From contig NZ_JAGSNF010000020.1 of NCBI RefSeq assembly GCF_018139485.1, forward strand, positions 62,001 to 126,000: a DNA stretch of 64,000 bases. Reading direction: 5' to 3'. The DNA is from Phycicoccus avicenniae (lineage in GTDB: Bacteria; Actinomycetota; Actinomycetes; Actinomycetales; Dermatophilaceae). Position 1 is the stretch's first letter; every line of letters begins with the position of its first letter. The position numbers were made by a program, and so were the translations under genes. The notes below the pieces were generated by a model that was given only the letters and a program-made list of their open reading frames with translations, ran no database searches and had not been told where the DNA came from. Positions 16,051-25,100 of the stretch are shown here, piece after piece.

Positions 16051-16965
16051 ATGGACCCCTCCGACCTCTACACCCTCGAGCCCGCCGTCCAGGACGGCCC
16101 GGCCCGCCCCGGCGTGCTGCTCGTGCTGCTCGGGGGCTTCGTCGACGCCGGTCAGGTCCAGCAGACCCTCGGCGACCACCTCCTCGAGTCCGGTGAGTCC
16201 GAGGTCGTCGTGTCCTTCGACGTCGATCAGCTCCTCGACTACCGCGGCCGCCGTCCGGCGATGGTCTTCGACTCCAGCCGCTGGGTGGAGTACGACGACC
16301 CGTCGATGCTCGTGCACCGGCTCACCGACCGTGACGGCCAGACGTACTACCTCCTCACGGGTCCGGAGCCGGACTTCCAGTGGGAGCGGACCGTCGAGGC
16401 CGTGACGCAGGTGTCCGACCACCTCGGCGCGACGCTCGTCGTCAGCGCCCACGGCATCCCGATGGGTGTCCCGCACACCCGTCCCGTCGGGATGACGGCG
16501 CACGCCACCGACGACGCGCTCGTCGGGGAGGCCCGGTCCCCGTTCGGTCGGGTCCAGGTGCCGGCGTCCTTCTCCGCGCTCCTCGAGCTGCGGCTCGGCG
16601 AGTCCGGCCGGGACGCCCTCGGGTTCGCCGTCCACGTCCCGCACTACCTCGCGAACGCCGAGTGGGCCGAGGGGGCGCTCGCCGCCCTCAACGCGGTCAC
16701 CGACGCCACGGGCCTCAACCTGCCGAACGACGACCTCGTCGCCAAGGCGCGCGTCAACCAGCGCGCCATCGCCGCCGAGGTCGAGAGCAGCGACGAGGCG
16801 CGCCAGGTCATCCACGCCCTCGAGCAGCAGTACGACGCCTTCGTCGAGGGCCAGGAGCGGCCGAGCCTGCTCGCGACCGAGGCGCCCGAGATCCCGTCCG
16901 CCGACGAGCTCGGCGCCGAGTTCGAGGACTTCCTGCGGCACGTCTCCGACGACGACGCCTCCTGA
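16051..16965 (+). CDS. PAC2 family protein (proteasome assembly chaperone-like)
   Basis: 304-residue cytosolic protein of the PAC2 family, common in actinobacteria and related to eukaryotic proteasome assembly chaperones. Evidence: FVDAGQVQQTL, FDVDQLLDYRGRRP, and the VSAHGIPMGVPHTRP block. The C-terminal 90 residues are helical and acidic (EVESSDEARQVIHALEQQYDAF). A link to proteasome assembly in bacteria is inferred from homology; no proteasome gene is nearby. ATG 16051 is chosen because family members begin close to the DPSDLYTLE motif; GTG 16048 is almost equivalent, with AAAGG upstream. Confidence 0.85.
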   Translation: MDPSDLYTLEPAVQDGPARPGVLLVLLGGFVDAGQVQQTLGDHLLESGESEVVVSFDVDQLLDYRGRRPAMVFDSSRWVEYDDPSMLVHRLTDRDGQTYYLLTGPEPDFQWERTVEAVTQVSDHLGATLVVSAHGIPMGVPHTRPVGMTAHATDDALVGEARSPFGRVQVPASFSALLELRLGESGRDALGFAVHVPHYLANAEWAEGALAALNAVTDATGLNLPNDDLVAKARVNQRAIAAEVESSDEARQVIHALEQQYDAFVEGQERPSLLATEAPEIPSADELGAEFEDFLRHVSDDDAS

Positions 16966-16985
16966 CCGACCCGGTCGCACCACCG

Positions 16986-17012
16986 ACGCCCCGGCCACCG
17001 CTGCCGGGGCGT
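16986..17012. terminator. Bidirectional terminator between PAC2 gene and polymerase gene
   Basis: ACGCCCCGGC (16986-16995) and GCCGGGGCGT (17003-17012) form a perfect 10-bp stem with a seven-base loop between two convergent genes. Confidence 0.75.
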
Positions 17013-17037
17013 CCGTGCGTCCGGGTGGGGGAGCCGG

Positions 17038-18738
17038 TCAGTCCTTGGCGTCGGACCAACGGGCGACGACCTGGGTGTCGGAGACGAACCGGACCGGGGC
17101 GCCGCCGGACCAGCGTCGCGCTGCGTCGTCGAGCGCGGTGTCGACCCGGCGGGCCGCCTCCTGCGCGGCGCCCTCGGGGACGTGGAGGAGCAGCTCGTCG
17201 TGGAGGCACAGGACGACCGCCGCGCCGAGGTCGGCCGTCGTGGCGCGGACCGTCGCCGCCCACACCTTGAACAGCTCGGCCGCGGACCCCTGGATGACGG
17301 CGTTGCGGGCGAACCGGCCGCGGGCGGCGTCGAGCCGGTGGTCCGTGCCCGGCGCCTGACCGGCGAGGAACCGCCCGGTCGGGACGAGCCGGCCGCCGTA
17401 CGTGCGCAGGGGCTCGCCGCGTCGTCCGGTCTCGTAGGCCCGGTCGAGCAGGCCCATCGCCGTCGGGTACGCCGCCTCCAGCCCGCGCAGCGCCTCGCCC
17501 GCGGCGCCGCTGCGCTGGCCGTACATCGCCGCGAGGACCGCGACCTTCGCGACGGGACGCTCGACGCCGAGCCGAGCCGCGACGGGGGCGTAGAGGTCGT
17601 CGGCGCGGGTCGCCTCGGCGAACGCGCGGTCCTGCGCGACGACGGCGAGGACCCGTGGCTCGACCTGCCCGAGGTCGGCCCGGACGAGGACGTGGCCCGG
17701 GTGGGCGGCGACGCCCGGACGCAGGAGCGCCGGGAGGTTGTGCAGCCCGTTGTCGGCCGTCATCCGCCCCGCGGCGCCGTCGCAGGCCGCCCACGGGCCG
17801 CGGAGCCGGTCGTCCGCGCCCACGTGGGCGTCGAGCCAGCGGTAGCCGTACGTCGTCGCGATCCGCTCGTCCCGCCGCCACGTGAGGAGGGCGTCGACGA
17901 CGGGGTGGACGTCGCGGTAGGCCTCGAGGACCCACTTGCGGGTCGTCGGGACGTCGACCCCGACGGACGCGAGCATCGCCTTGACGTCCGCGGGGTTGCG
18001 CAGGTCGGTGCGGGTGCCCTCGGGCAGGTGGCGCAGGACGGTGGCGTCCCGCTCGCGGCGGGCGGCGAGCTCCGCGGCCGGGTCGGCGGCGCGGGGCCCG
18101 GCGGCGGCGGCGACGAGCGCCTCGGTGCGGGCGCGGTCCAGCGGCAGCCCGTCGCGCTCGAGCTCGAGGCAGAGCAGCGCGGCGGCGGACTCGGACGCGA
18201 CGGTCCCCGCCAGCCGTTGCGAGACCGCGGGGGCCGCGGCCAGCTGGGCCCGCGCCGTGTCGAGGGCGGCCCGCGCCCAGGCCCCGAGGTGCCGGGCGTC
18301 CTCGAGCCAGCGGGCGTGGTCGGCGCGCAGGTGGCCCGCCGCGTCGACGAGGACGTCGTCCGGCGGCAGGTCCGGGGCGTCGACGAGGTCGAAGAGGTCC
18401 CCCGACGGAGCCGCGGGGACGCTGTCGGCGGCCAGCCCGTGCGCGGCCGCCCAGGCGAGCGGAGGGTCGGCGGCCAGACCACCGTGGAGCAGCCGGTGCG
18501 CCTCGGCGACGTCCCACGTGCGGGCGAGGCGGACCCCGTCCTGCACGACCCGCGCGGCGTCCCGCCCCGCCGACCACCACACCCACCGCGGGCGCGCGTC
18601 GGCTTCGAGCCGCGCGACGAGCCCGGCGACGTCGTCCGCGGGCACGGTCGTGGCCCGGTCGTCGTGCAGGACGAGGTGCGGCGCGTCCGGGCCAGGGCCC
18701 GCGACGAGCACCGCGACCTCCTCCCGTGCCAGCACGAG
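17038..18738 (-). CDS. PolA-family DNA polymerase (annotated elsewhere as 3'-5' exonuclease/polymerase)
   Basis: 566-residue family A DNA polymerase lacking a FEN-type 5' nuclease domain. The polymerase signatures are present: motif A as DLGQVEPR (Asp355), motif B R-VAKVAVLAAMYG (Arg394, Lys398), and motif C HDE (His513-Asp514-Glu515). The N-terminal 190 residues occupy the place of the 3'-5' exonuclease, but I cannot find the DxE metal ligands, so proofreading may be lost. It is a second polymerase besides a regular PolI, probably used in repair (inference). The start is the GTG at 18738; extending further upstream would invade the regulatory region of the divergent gene. Confidence 0.8.
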   Translation of the reverse strand, partial: LVLAREEVAVLVAGPGPDAPHLVLHDDRATTVPADDVAGLVARLEADARPRWVWWSAGRDAARVVQDGVRLARTWDVAEAHRLLHGGLAADPPLAWAAAHGLAADSVPAAPSGDLFDLVDAPDLPPDDVLVDAAGHLRADHARWLEDARHLGAWARAALDTARAQLAAAPAVSQRLAGTVASESAAALLCLELERDGLPLDRARTEALVAAAAGPRAADPAAELAARRERDATVLRHLPEGTRTDLRNPADVKAMLASVGVDVPTTRKWVLEAYRDVHPVVDALLTWRRDERIATTYGYRWLDAHVGADDRLRGPWAACDGAAGRMTADNGLHNLPALLRPGVAAHPGHVLVRADLGQVEPRVLAVVAQDRAFAEATRADDLYAPVAARLGVERPVAKVAVLAAMYGQRSGAAGEALRGLEAAYPTAMGLLDRAYETGRRGEPLRTYGGRLVPTGRFLAGQAPGTDHRLDAARGRFARNAVIQGSAAELFKVWAATVRATTADLGAAVVLCLHDELLLHVPEGAAQEAARRVDTALDDAARRWSGGAPVRFVSDTQVVARWSDAKD

Positions 18739-18904
18739 GGGAGCGTACGACCCCGCGCCGACGGACGGCCCCGTCGACCGGCCCCGTCGACCGCGCCCCA
18801 CCGCGGTCCCGTCGCCCGTGACCTGCGACGCCGTGGCAGGATGAACGAGCCGGACGACGCGCGGCCCGCACGGGCGCCGCCCCGGCCGACCGACGGAGGA
18901 CGAC

Positions 18905-19642
18905 GTGGGACTGCTCGACCGGGGCCGCCGTATGAAGGACGCGACGACCGACACCCGATCCGCCCTCGAGCGCGCCGAGGACGCCCCGGCCGACGACGGC
19001 GTGCTCGGGGCCCAGGCCGTCCGGGTCGTCGACCAGATCCTCGACGTCGGCATCGACGGCAAGGGCTGGTTCTCGCCGGCGGCGGAGATCGCCGACGCCG
19101 CCCTCCGGCGCAGCGGCGGCGACGTCGAGAAGGCCGTCGACGCGGTCGTCTCGCAGCACGTCCGGCTCGCGGCCGCCGAAGGCTTCGTCACCGGTCTCGG
19201 CGGCTTCGTCACCCTTCCCGTCGCCCTGCCCGCGAACGTCGTCGCCTTCTACGCGCTCGTCACCCGGATGACCGCGGCCATCGCCCGGCTGCGCGGTCAC
19301 GACATCCACCTGCCGCAGATCCGGGCCGCCGTGCTCCTCACCCTCGTGGGCGCCGACGCCGACGACCTGCTCCGCAAGGCACGGATCGCGGCGCCCGCCG
19401 GCGGACGTCTCGTCAACCTCGCCGCGCAGCGCCTCCCCGGCCCGGCGGCGATGGTCGTGAAGAAGGGCGTCTTCTTCCGCCTCGTCGCCGGCTCCACGAA
19501 GGGGGTCCTGTCCCGATTCGGTCGCGGCGTTCCCTTCGTCGGAGGGGCCATCGGCGCCGGCATCGACGTCGTCCTGCTCCGCCGGGTCGCCGTCGACGCC
19601 AAGCGCGAGTTCCCGCCGGCGGCCGAGCTCGAGTCGGTCTGA
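18905..19642 (+). CDS. EcsC family protein
   Basis: 245-residue protein of the EcsC family (hydrophobic helical domain of unknown biochemical role, named after the Bacillus EcsABC cluster). Typical pieces are the RSGGDVEKAVDAVVSQHVRLAAAEGFVTGLGGF stretch, PVALPANVVAFYALVTRM, and the Gly-rich FVGGAIGAGID near the C-terminus. Amphipathic rather than clearly transmembrane. GTG start with GGAGGAC five to eight bases upstream. Followed by another small membrane-associated gene; the pair may be co-expressed across a 108-base gap. Confidence 0.8.
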   Translation: MGLLDRGRRMKDATTDTRSALERAEDAPADDGVLGAQAVRVVDQILDVGIDGKGWFSPAAEIADAALRRSGGDVEKAVDAVVSQHVRLAAAEGFVTGLGGFVTLPVALPANVVAFYALVTRMTAAIARLRGHDIHLPQIRAAVLLTLVGADADDLLRKARIAAPAGGRLVNLAAQRLPGPAAMVVKKGVFFRLVAGSTKGVLSRFGRGVPFVGGAIGAGIDVVLLRRVAVDAKREFPPAAELESV

Positions 19643-19750
19643 CCCCACGACGCCCGACGCCCCGGACCGGCGACACGCAACGACCCCGCGGAACTGCCGC
19701 AAGCCCTCGACCGTCCCAGCGGGGAGGACCCGCAACCCCAGGAGGAACCC

Positions 19751-20134
19751 ATGGCCAAGTCCCGAGCCCGCACCGTCGCCTACGTCGGGGCGCTCGCCCG
19801 CGCGGCACGCCTCGCCACGAAGCCCGGCGGCCCGTCGCTCGGCGACCGTGCCGTCGCCGTGCCCCGGATGGTCAAGGCCATCCGGTCCGGGGACTACACG
19901 GGGACATCGATGGCCAAGCTCGGCCTCCTCCTGGCCGGCACCGCCTACGTCGCGTCCCCGGTCGACCTCATGCCGGAGGCGGTGCTCGGGGTGCTCGGGC
20001 TCGCCGACGACGCGATGGTCCTGGGCTGGGTCGCGACGACGCTCGTCGAGGAGACCGAGAAGTTCCTCGACTGGGAGTCCACGGTCGGCTCGGCCGGCGG
20101 CGCCGACACGGTGCCGTCCGACGTCGTCGACTGA
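19751..20134 (+). CDS. YkvA family (DUF1232) protein
   Basis: 127-residue small protein. The DUF1232 core is YVASPVDLMPEAVLGVLGLADDAMVL (from about residue 57), where a membrane-embedded helix with the SPVDLMPE motif is followed by an Asp-rich loop. Membrane associated, function unknown; members occur widely near transport or stress genes. The ATG is preceded by AGGAGG. Acidic C-terminus (ETEKFLDWEST). Confidence 0.8.
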   Translation: MAKSRARTVAYVGALARAARLATKPGGPSLGDRAVAVPRMVKAIRSGDYTGTSMAKLGLLLAGTAYVASPVDLMPEAVLGVLGLADDAMVLGWVATTLVEETEKFLDWESTVGSAGGADTVPSDVVD

Positions 20135-20194
20135 GCGGCCCGAGCCGCCCGACCGGGACGGACCGCCCGACCGTCCCGACGCCCGCCGGGGCGC

Positions 20195-20215
20195 CCGACC
20201 GCGTCCGGCGGTCGG
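20195..20215 (+). terminator. Short hairpin after the YkvA gene
   Basis: CCGACCG (20195-20201) and CGGTCGG (20209-20215) form a 7-bp stem with a seven-base loop, followed by CCCCC. It lies 60 bases after the stop codon. Confidence 0.4.
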
Positions 20216-20227
20216 CCCCCTCGGTCG

Positions 20228-20266
20228 TTGTCCACAGCCGCCGGCGACGGGCCTGCGTCGTCCACA
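20228..20266 (+). other. Two DnaA-box-like sites
   Basis: TTGTCCACA at 20228-20236 equals the actinobacterial DnaA box consensus, and TCGTCCACA at 20258-20266 differs by one base, 30 bp away. The pair lies in the 182-bp gap before the DUF4192 gene. It could be a regulatory DnaA site or chance. Confidence 0.3.
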
Positions 20267-20316
20267 GATCCTCACCGCGCCTTCTCCCCGCCGCCCTCGC
20301 GCAGCAGCGTGGCGGC

Positions 20317-21399
20317 ATGACCTCACCGATCCGGATCCACCACCTCGCGGACATCGTCACCGTCCTGCCCTACCGCCTCGGCTACCACCCCGACCGCAGC
20401 CTCGTGCTCCTCGCCCTCGACGGCCGGCGGCTCGGGATGACGGCCCGGGCCGACCTCACGACCGACGCCCGCGCGGCCGAGGCCACCGTCCGCGCGATGC
20501 TCGCGCCGCTGCAGCGGGTGCCGGCCCTCCGCGTCCTCCTCGTCGTCTACGAGGACGTCGAGGGTGAGTCGGACGCCGTCCTCGCGGCGGCCCTCGACGG
20601 TCTCGAGCCGGGTGGGTCACAGGTACTCGACGTCGTCGTCGTCCGGGACGGGTGCTGGAGCGTCCCGACGTGCGCAGAGGGCTGCTGCCCGGCCAGGCCG
20701 ACGCCGCTGCCCGACCCCGCCGACGTCCCGGCGGTGGCCGAGCTCGTCGCCCGCGGGGTCAGCCCGCTCGCGGACCGGCGTGCCCTCGACCGGGTCGTCG
20801 AGCCCGTCGACCCGGACCTCCACCCGTGGCGGGGGCGGCCGGGCCGGCCCCGGCGCCGGACCCGCCGTCCCTCCGGGGCCCGGGCGTGGGCCGAGGTGCT
20901 CGGCACCGACCCTCCCGGACCGGGGGAGCCGCGGAGCCCGTCCCGGCCCGTGGCGCTGCGAGCCGTCGACATCCTCGCCGACGTCCGCTTCCGCGACGCC
21001 CTCGTCGGCTGGCTCGCGCCGGGGGTGCTGCCGCGGGAGGCCGTCGACGCCACCGTGCTCGCCCTGCTGGAGGAGACGCTGCCGCGGTGGGGCGGCATGG
21101 GCTCGTGGACGCCGCGGGCGGGCTCGCCGGAGGCACGGCGGGCCCTGCTCGAGACCGTCCTCGCGCTGGCCCGCCGGGTGCCCGAATCCGACGGCGAGGG
21201 AGCGGCCGCGGTCTGCAGCCTCGCGGCACAGCTCGCGTGGGCGGCCGGCGACGGGGCGCTCGCCCGGTCCGCCGTCCTGCGCGCCCGGGCGGCCGACCCG
21301 GGCTACCGGCTCGCCCTGCTCGTCGAGCGGCTGCTCGACGCGGGGGTTCCGCCGCCCGGGACCCGTGAGGAGGGGGAGGACCGTCTCGCCGCGGGCTGA
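20317..21399 (+). CDS. DUF4192 domain-containing protein
   Basis: 360-residue actinobacterial protein of unknown function. The start MTSPIRIHHLADIVTVLPYRLGYHPDRSLV is characteristic of DUF4192 (ADILAALPYLLGFHPxxSLV pattern). Next come an alpha/beta segment ending in ALRVLLVVYEDV, a VRDGCWSVPTCAEGCCP segment with three Cys, and a C-terminal helical repeat-like part (ALLETVLALARRVPES). The Cys-rich loop is typical of the family and might bind metal. The ATG follows CAGCGT by six bases with no Shine-Dalgarno. Usually found in the chromosome as a single gene near sigma factor genes, as here. Confidence 0.85.
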   Translation: MTSPIRIHHLADIVTVLPYRLGYHPDRSLVLLALDGRRLGMTARADLTTDARAAEATVRAMLAPLQRVPALRVLLVVYEDVEGESDAVLAAALDGLEPGGSQVLDVVVVRDGCWSVPTCAEGCCPARPTPLPDPADVPAVAELVARGVSPLADRRALDRVVEPVDPDLHPWRGRPGRPRRRTRRPSGARAWAEVLGTDPPGPGEPRSPSRPVALRAVDILADVRFRDALVGWLAPGVLPREAVDATVLALLEETLPRWGGMGSWTPRAGSPEARRALLETVLALARRVPESDGEGAAAVCSLAAQLAWAAGDGALARSAVLRARAADPGYRLALLVERLLDAGVPPPGTREEGEDRLAAG

Positions 21400-21462
21400 C
21401 GGACGCGGGTCACCCCGGATCCGACTGGCGGACGGGGACGGCGCCGGGCCACCCGTCGTGGT

Positions 21463-21468
21463 TACCAT
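21463..21468 (+). promoter_or_regulatory. -10 box for the metX riboswitch transcript
   Basis: TACCAT ends six bases before the first aptamer base (21475), the same geometry as at metY. No clear -35 is visible. Confidence 0.5.
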
Positions 21469-21474
21469 CGAGGC

Positions 21475-21585
21475 GGTCATGAGTCCCAGCGCCAAACCCC
21501 GGTTTGCTGGGCGGCAACCCTCCTCGCGGTGGGGTGCCCCGGGTGATGACCGGGCCGCGGCGTCCGTCGCGGCAAACGCGAGATC
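21475..21585 (+). promoter_or_regulatory. SAM-IV riboswitch upstream of metX
   Basis: Same architecture as the metY leader: GGTCATGAGTCCCAGCG, GCTGGGCGGCAACCCTCC, GCGGTGGGGTGCCCCGGGTGATGACC, and the distal GCAAACGCGAGA segment. Compensatory differences from the other copy (for example CCCAGCG/GCTGGG versus GCCAGCG/GCTGGC) support the paired structure. The aptamer ends next to the GAGGAG Shine-Dalgarno at 21588-21593, with no room for a terminator, so control of translation initiation is likely here. Confidence 0.9.
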
Positions 21586-21600
21586 CCGAGGAGCCCTGCG

Positions 21601-22731
21601 ATGACCGCCACCCCCGACCTGTGGGACGGCGCCACGTGGCGTCCGGGGGACCCGCCCGGGGACCGGCAGTTCCTCGACGTCGGCCCGGTCGCCCTCGAGC
21701 GTGGCGGCACCCTGCCCGCGGTCACCGTCGCCTACGAGACGTGGGGGACGCTCTCGCCCTCCGGTGACAACGCGGTCCTCGTCGAGCACGCCCTCACCGG
21801 GGACAGCCACGTCGTCGGCGACGTCGGTCCCGGCCACCCGACGCCCGGGTGGTGGCCGGGCCTCGTCGGCCCCGGGGCGCCGCTCGACACCGACCGCTTC
21901 TTCGTCGTCGCGACGAACGTCCTCGGCGGCTGCCAGGGCACGACGGGTCCGTCGTCGGACGCCCCGGACGGGCGGCCCTGGGGCGGGCGCTTCCCGTACA
22001 CGACGATCCGGGACCAGGTGGCCGTCGAGGCCGCCGTCGCCGACCGGCTCGGCATCGGTCGCTGGCACACCGTCCTCGGCGGCTCGATGGGCGGGATGCG
22101 GGCGCTCGAGTGGGCCACGGGGCGACCCGACCGGGTCGAGCGGGCCCTCGTCCTCGCGGCGTCGGCGGCGGCGACGGCCGACCAGGTGGCCTGGTGCCGG
22201 CCGCAGCTGCTCGCCATCCGCTCCGACCCGAGCTACCAGGGCGGCGACTACTACGGGACCGGTCGCGCGCCGCTCGACGGGCTCGGCATCGCCCGGCGCA
22301 TCGCGCACACGACCTACCGGCACGAGGCCGAGCTCGACGACCGCTTCGGCCGGCGCCCGCGGTCCGGCGAGGAGCCGATCGGCGGGGGAGGGCGGTTCGA
22401 CGTCGAGAGCTACCTCGACCACCACGCCGAGAAGCTGTCCCGCCGCTTCGATGCCGGAAGCTACCTCGCCCTGTCCGAGGCGATGAACAGCCACGACGTC
22501 GGCCGCGACCGCGGTGGGGTGACCGAGGCGCTGCGGGCCTTCGACGGCCACCTCCACGTCGCGGGGGTGACGACGGACCGGCTCTACCCGTTGCGGCTGT
22601 CCGAGGAGATCGCCGACCGGCGTCCCGGGACCGCGCTGACCGTCATCGACTCGGCCCACGGGCACGACGGCTTCCTCGTCGAGACCGCCCAGGTCGGCGC
22701 GGTCATCCGCACCGTGCTCGACGCGCGCTGA
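21601..22731 (+). CDS. metX: Homoserine O-acetyltransferase
   Basis: 376-residue alpha/beta-hydrolase-fold acyltransferase making O-acetylhomoserine from homoserine and acetyl-CoA, the substrate of MetY. Seen: LVEHALTGDSHVVG, NVLGGCQGTTGPSS, the nucleophile Ser162 in GGSMGGMRALEW, RRIAHTTYR, and the late triad residues Asp326 (TTDRLYPL) and His355 (SAHGHDGF). Acetyl- versus succinyl-CoA use cannot be proven by eye; acetyl is the norm in actinobacteria and fits a MetY partner. Strong Shine-Dalgarno GAGGAG with seven-base spacing, directly after the SAM-IV aptamer. Confidence 0.95.
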   Translation: MTATPDLWDGATWRPGDPPGDRQFLDVGPVALERGGTLPAVTVAYETWGTLSPSGDNAVLVEHALTGDSHVVGDVGPGHPTPGWWPGLVGPGAPLDTDRFFVVATNVLGGCQGTTGPSSDAPDGRPWGGRFPYTTIRDQVAVEAAVADRLGIGRWHTVLGGSMGGMRALEWATGRPDRVERALVLAASAAATADQVAWCRPQLLAIRSDPSYQGGDYYGTGRAPLDGLGIARRIAHTTYRHEAELDDRFGRRPRSGEEPIGGGGRFDVESYLDHHAEKLSRRFDAGSYLALSEAMNSHDVGRDRGGVTEALRAFDGHLHVAGVTTDRLYPLRLSEEIADRRPGTALTVIDSAHGHDGFLVETAQVGAVIRTVLDAR

Positions 22732-22763
22732 CCTGGACCGGGCCGGGGTGCCCGGCGCTGCGG

Positions 22764-22769
22764 TACGGT
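22764..22769 (+). promoter_or_regulatory. -10 box for the universal stress protein gene
   Basis: TACGGT lies about 36 bases before the GTG start, leaving a short leader that includes AGGAGG at 22791-22796. Confidence 0.45.
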
Positions 22770-22804
22770 CGATCGGAGGAACCCGTGAGCAGGAGGACCC
22801 CATC

Positions 22805-23200
22805 GTGACGATCGTCGTCGGCTACGTGCCCACCAAGGAGGGCCGCGCGGCCCTCGTGCGGGCGGTCGACGAAGCGCGGACGCGGGCGCGGCGTCTCGTC
22901 GTCATCAACTCCACCCGCACCCACCGCGACACCGACGAGGACGCCGCCCGGGCCGCCGAGGCCGAGATGCGCGCGGTCCTGGACGAGATCCCGCAGGACG
23001 GGCTCGACGTCGACGTCCGCCAGCTGGAGCGGGGCAGCGAGCCGGCCGAGGGGCTCATCGCGGTCGCGGAGGAGACCGGGGCCGACCTCATCGTCATCGG
23101 CCTGCGGCGACGCACCCCGGTCGGGAAGCTCATCCTCGGCTCGAACGCGCAGCGGATCCTGCTGGACGCGCCGTGCGCGGTCCTCGCGGTCAAGGGCTGA
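22805..23200 (+). CDS. Universal stress protein (UspA family)
   Basis: 131-residue cytosolic protein with the UspA fold: beta-1 VTIVVGYVP, ADLIVIGLRRRTPVGKLILGSNAQRILLDAPCAVLAVK at the C-terminus, where the G-x2-9-G-x9-GS/N ATP-binding pattern is met (GLRRRTPVGKLILGSNA). It is one of the ATP-binding type, usually induced by starvation or stress. GTG start at 22805 with AGGAGG eight bases upstream. It stands between metX and the sigma factor gene without overlap. Confidence 0.85.
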   Translation: MTIVVGYVPTKEGRAALVRAVDEARTRARRLVVINSTRTHRDTDEDAARAAEAEMRAVLDEIPQDGLDVDVRQLERGSEPAEGLIAVAEETGADLIVIGLRRRTPVGKLILGSNAQRILLDAPCAVLAVKG

Positions 23201-23301
23201 CGTCGCGAGAGGCTCTGTGCCACAACCGTTCACACGTCGGAGAGGCGCGTCCCGACCCCCTCGGGGCGGCCCCGGAATAGGCTCCGGACCTCTCAGCGAT
23301 T

Positions 23302-23307
23302 TATAAT
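23302..23307 (+). promoter_or_regulatory. -10 box upstream of the principal sigma gene
   Basis: A perfect TATAAT in an otherwise GC-rich 220-bp gap (23201-23423). No convincing -35 TTGACA lies 16-18 bases upstream; GGAAT at 23274 resembles half of a SigH/SigR-type element but the matching GTT is absent at the right distance. Confidence 0.5.
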
Positions 23308-23423
23308 GGAAGGGCGCACCTGGTCGTACGGCCCGCCGGACGGCCCGAGGTGCTCGCCCCGGACCCCAACGCCACCCTGGATCCTCGTGTCCCCGTGTGG
23401 TCATCCGCGACGAAAGGTAGTCG

Positions 23424-24974
<1,551 letters not shown>

Positions 24975-25023
24975 CGGTCCCGCCACGGGGCGACCGGCGC
25001 CGGCCGGCCCCGGGCACCCGCAG

Positions 25024-25074
25024 CGCACGACCGAGCGCCCGCCACCGACGAGGTGGTGGGCGCTCGGTCGTGCG
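25024..25074. terminator. 23-bp bidirectional stem-loop
   Basis: Left arm 25024-25046 pairs with right arm 25052-25074 over 23 positions, all Watson-Crick except one G.T wobble, around a GACGA loop. It separates sigA from the convergent transglutaminase gene and should stop transcription from both sides. Confidence 0.85.
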
Positions 25075-25100
25075 GGGTCGGCACCGGCGTCGGGCCCCGG

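Noticed and set aside
10789-16998. Very long open frame on the minus strand (over 2000 codons)
   Set aside because: It is the antisense shadow of hrpA and its neighbours. High GC content removes stop codons on the opposite strand; the translation is Arg/Gly/Val/Asp-rich without any family motif.
16808-20326. Long minus-strand frame covering the polymerase gene, EcsC and YkvA genes
   Set aside because: It is in a different frame from the true polymerase gene and antisense to two recognisable genes.
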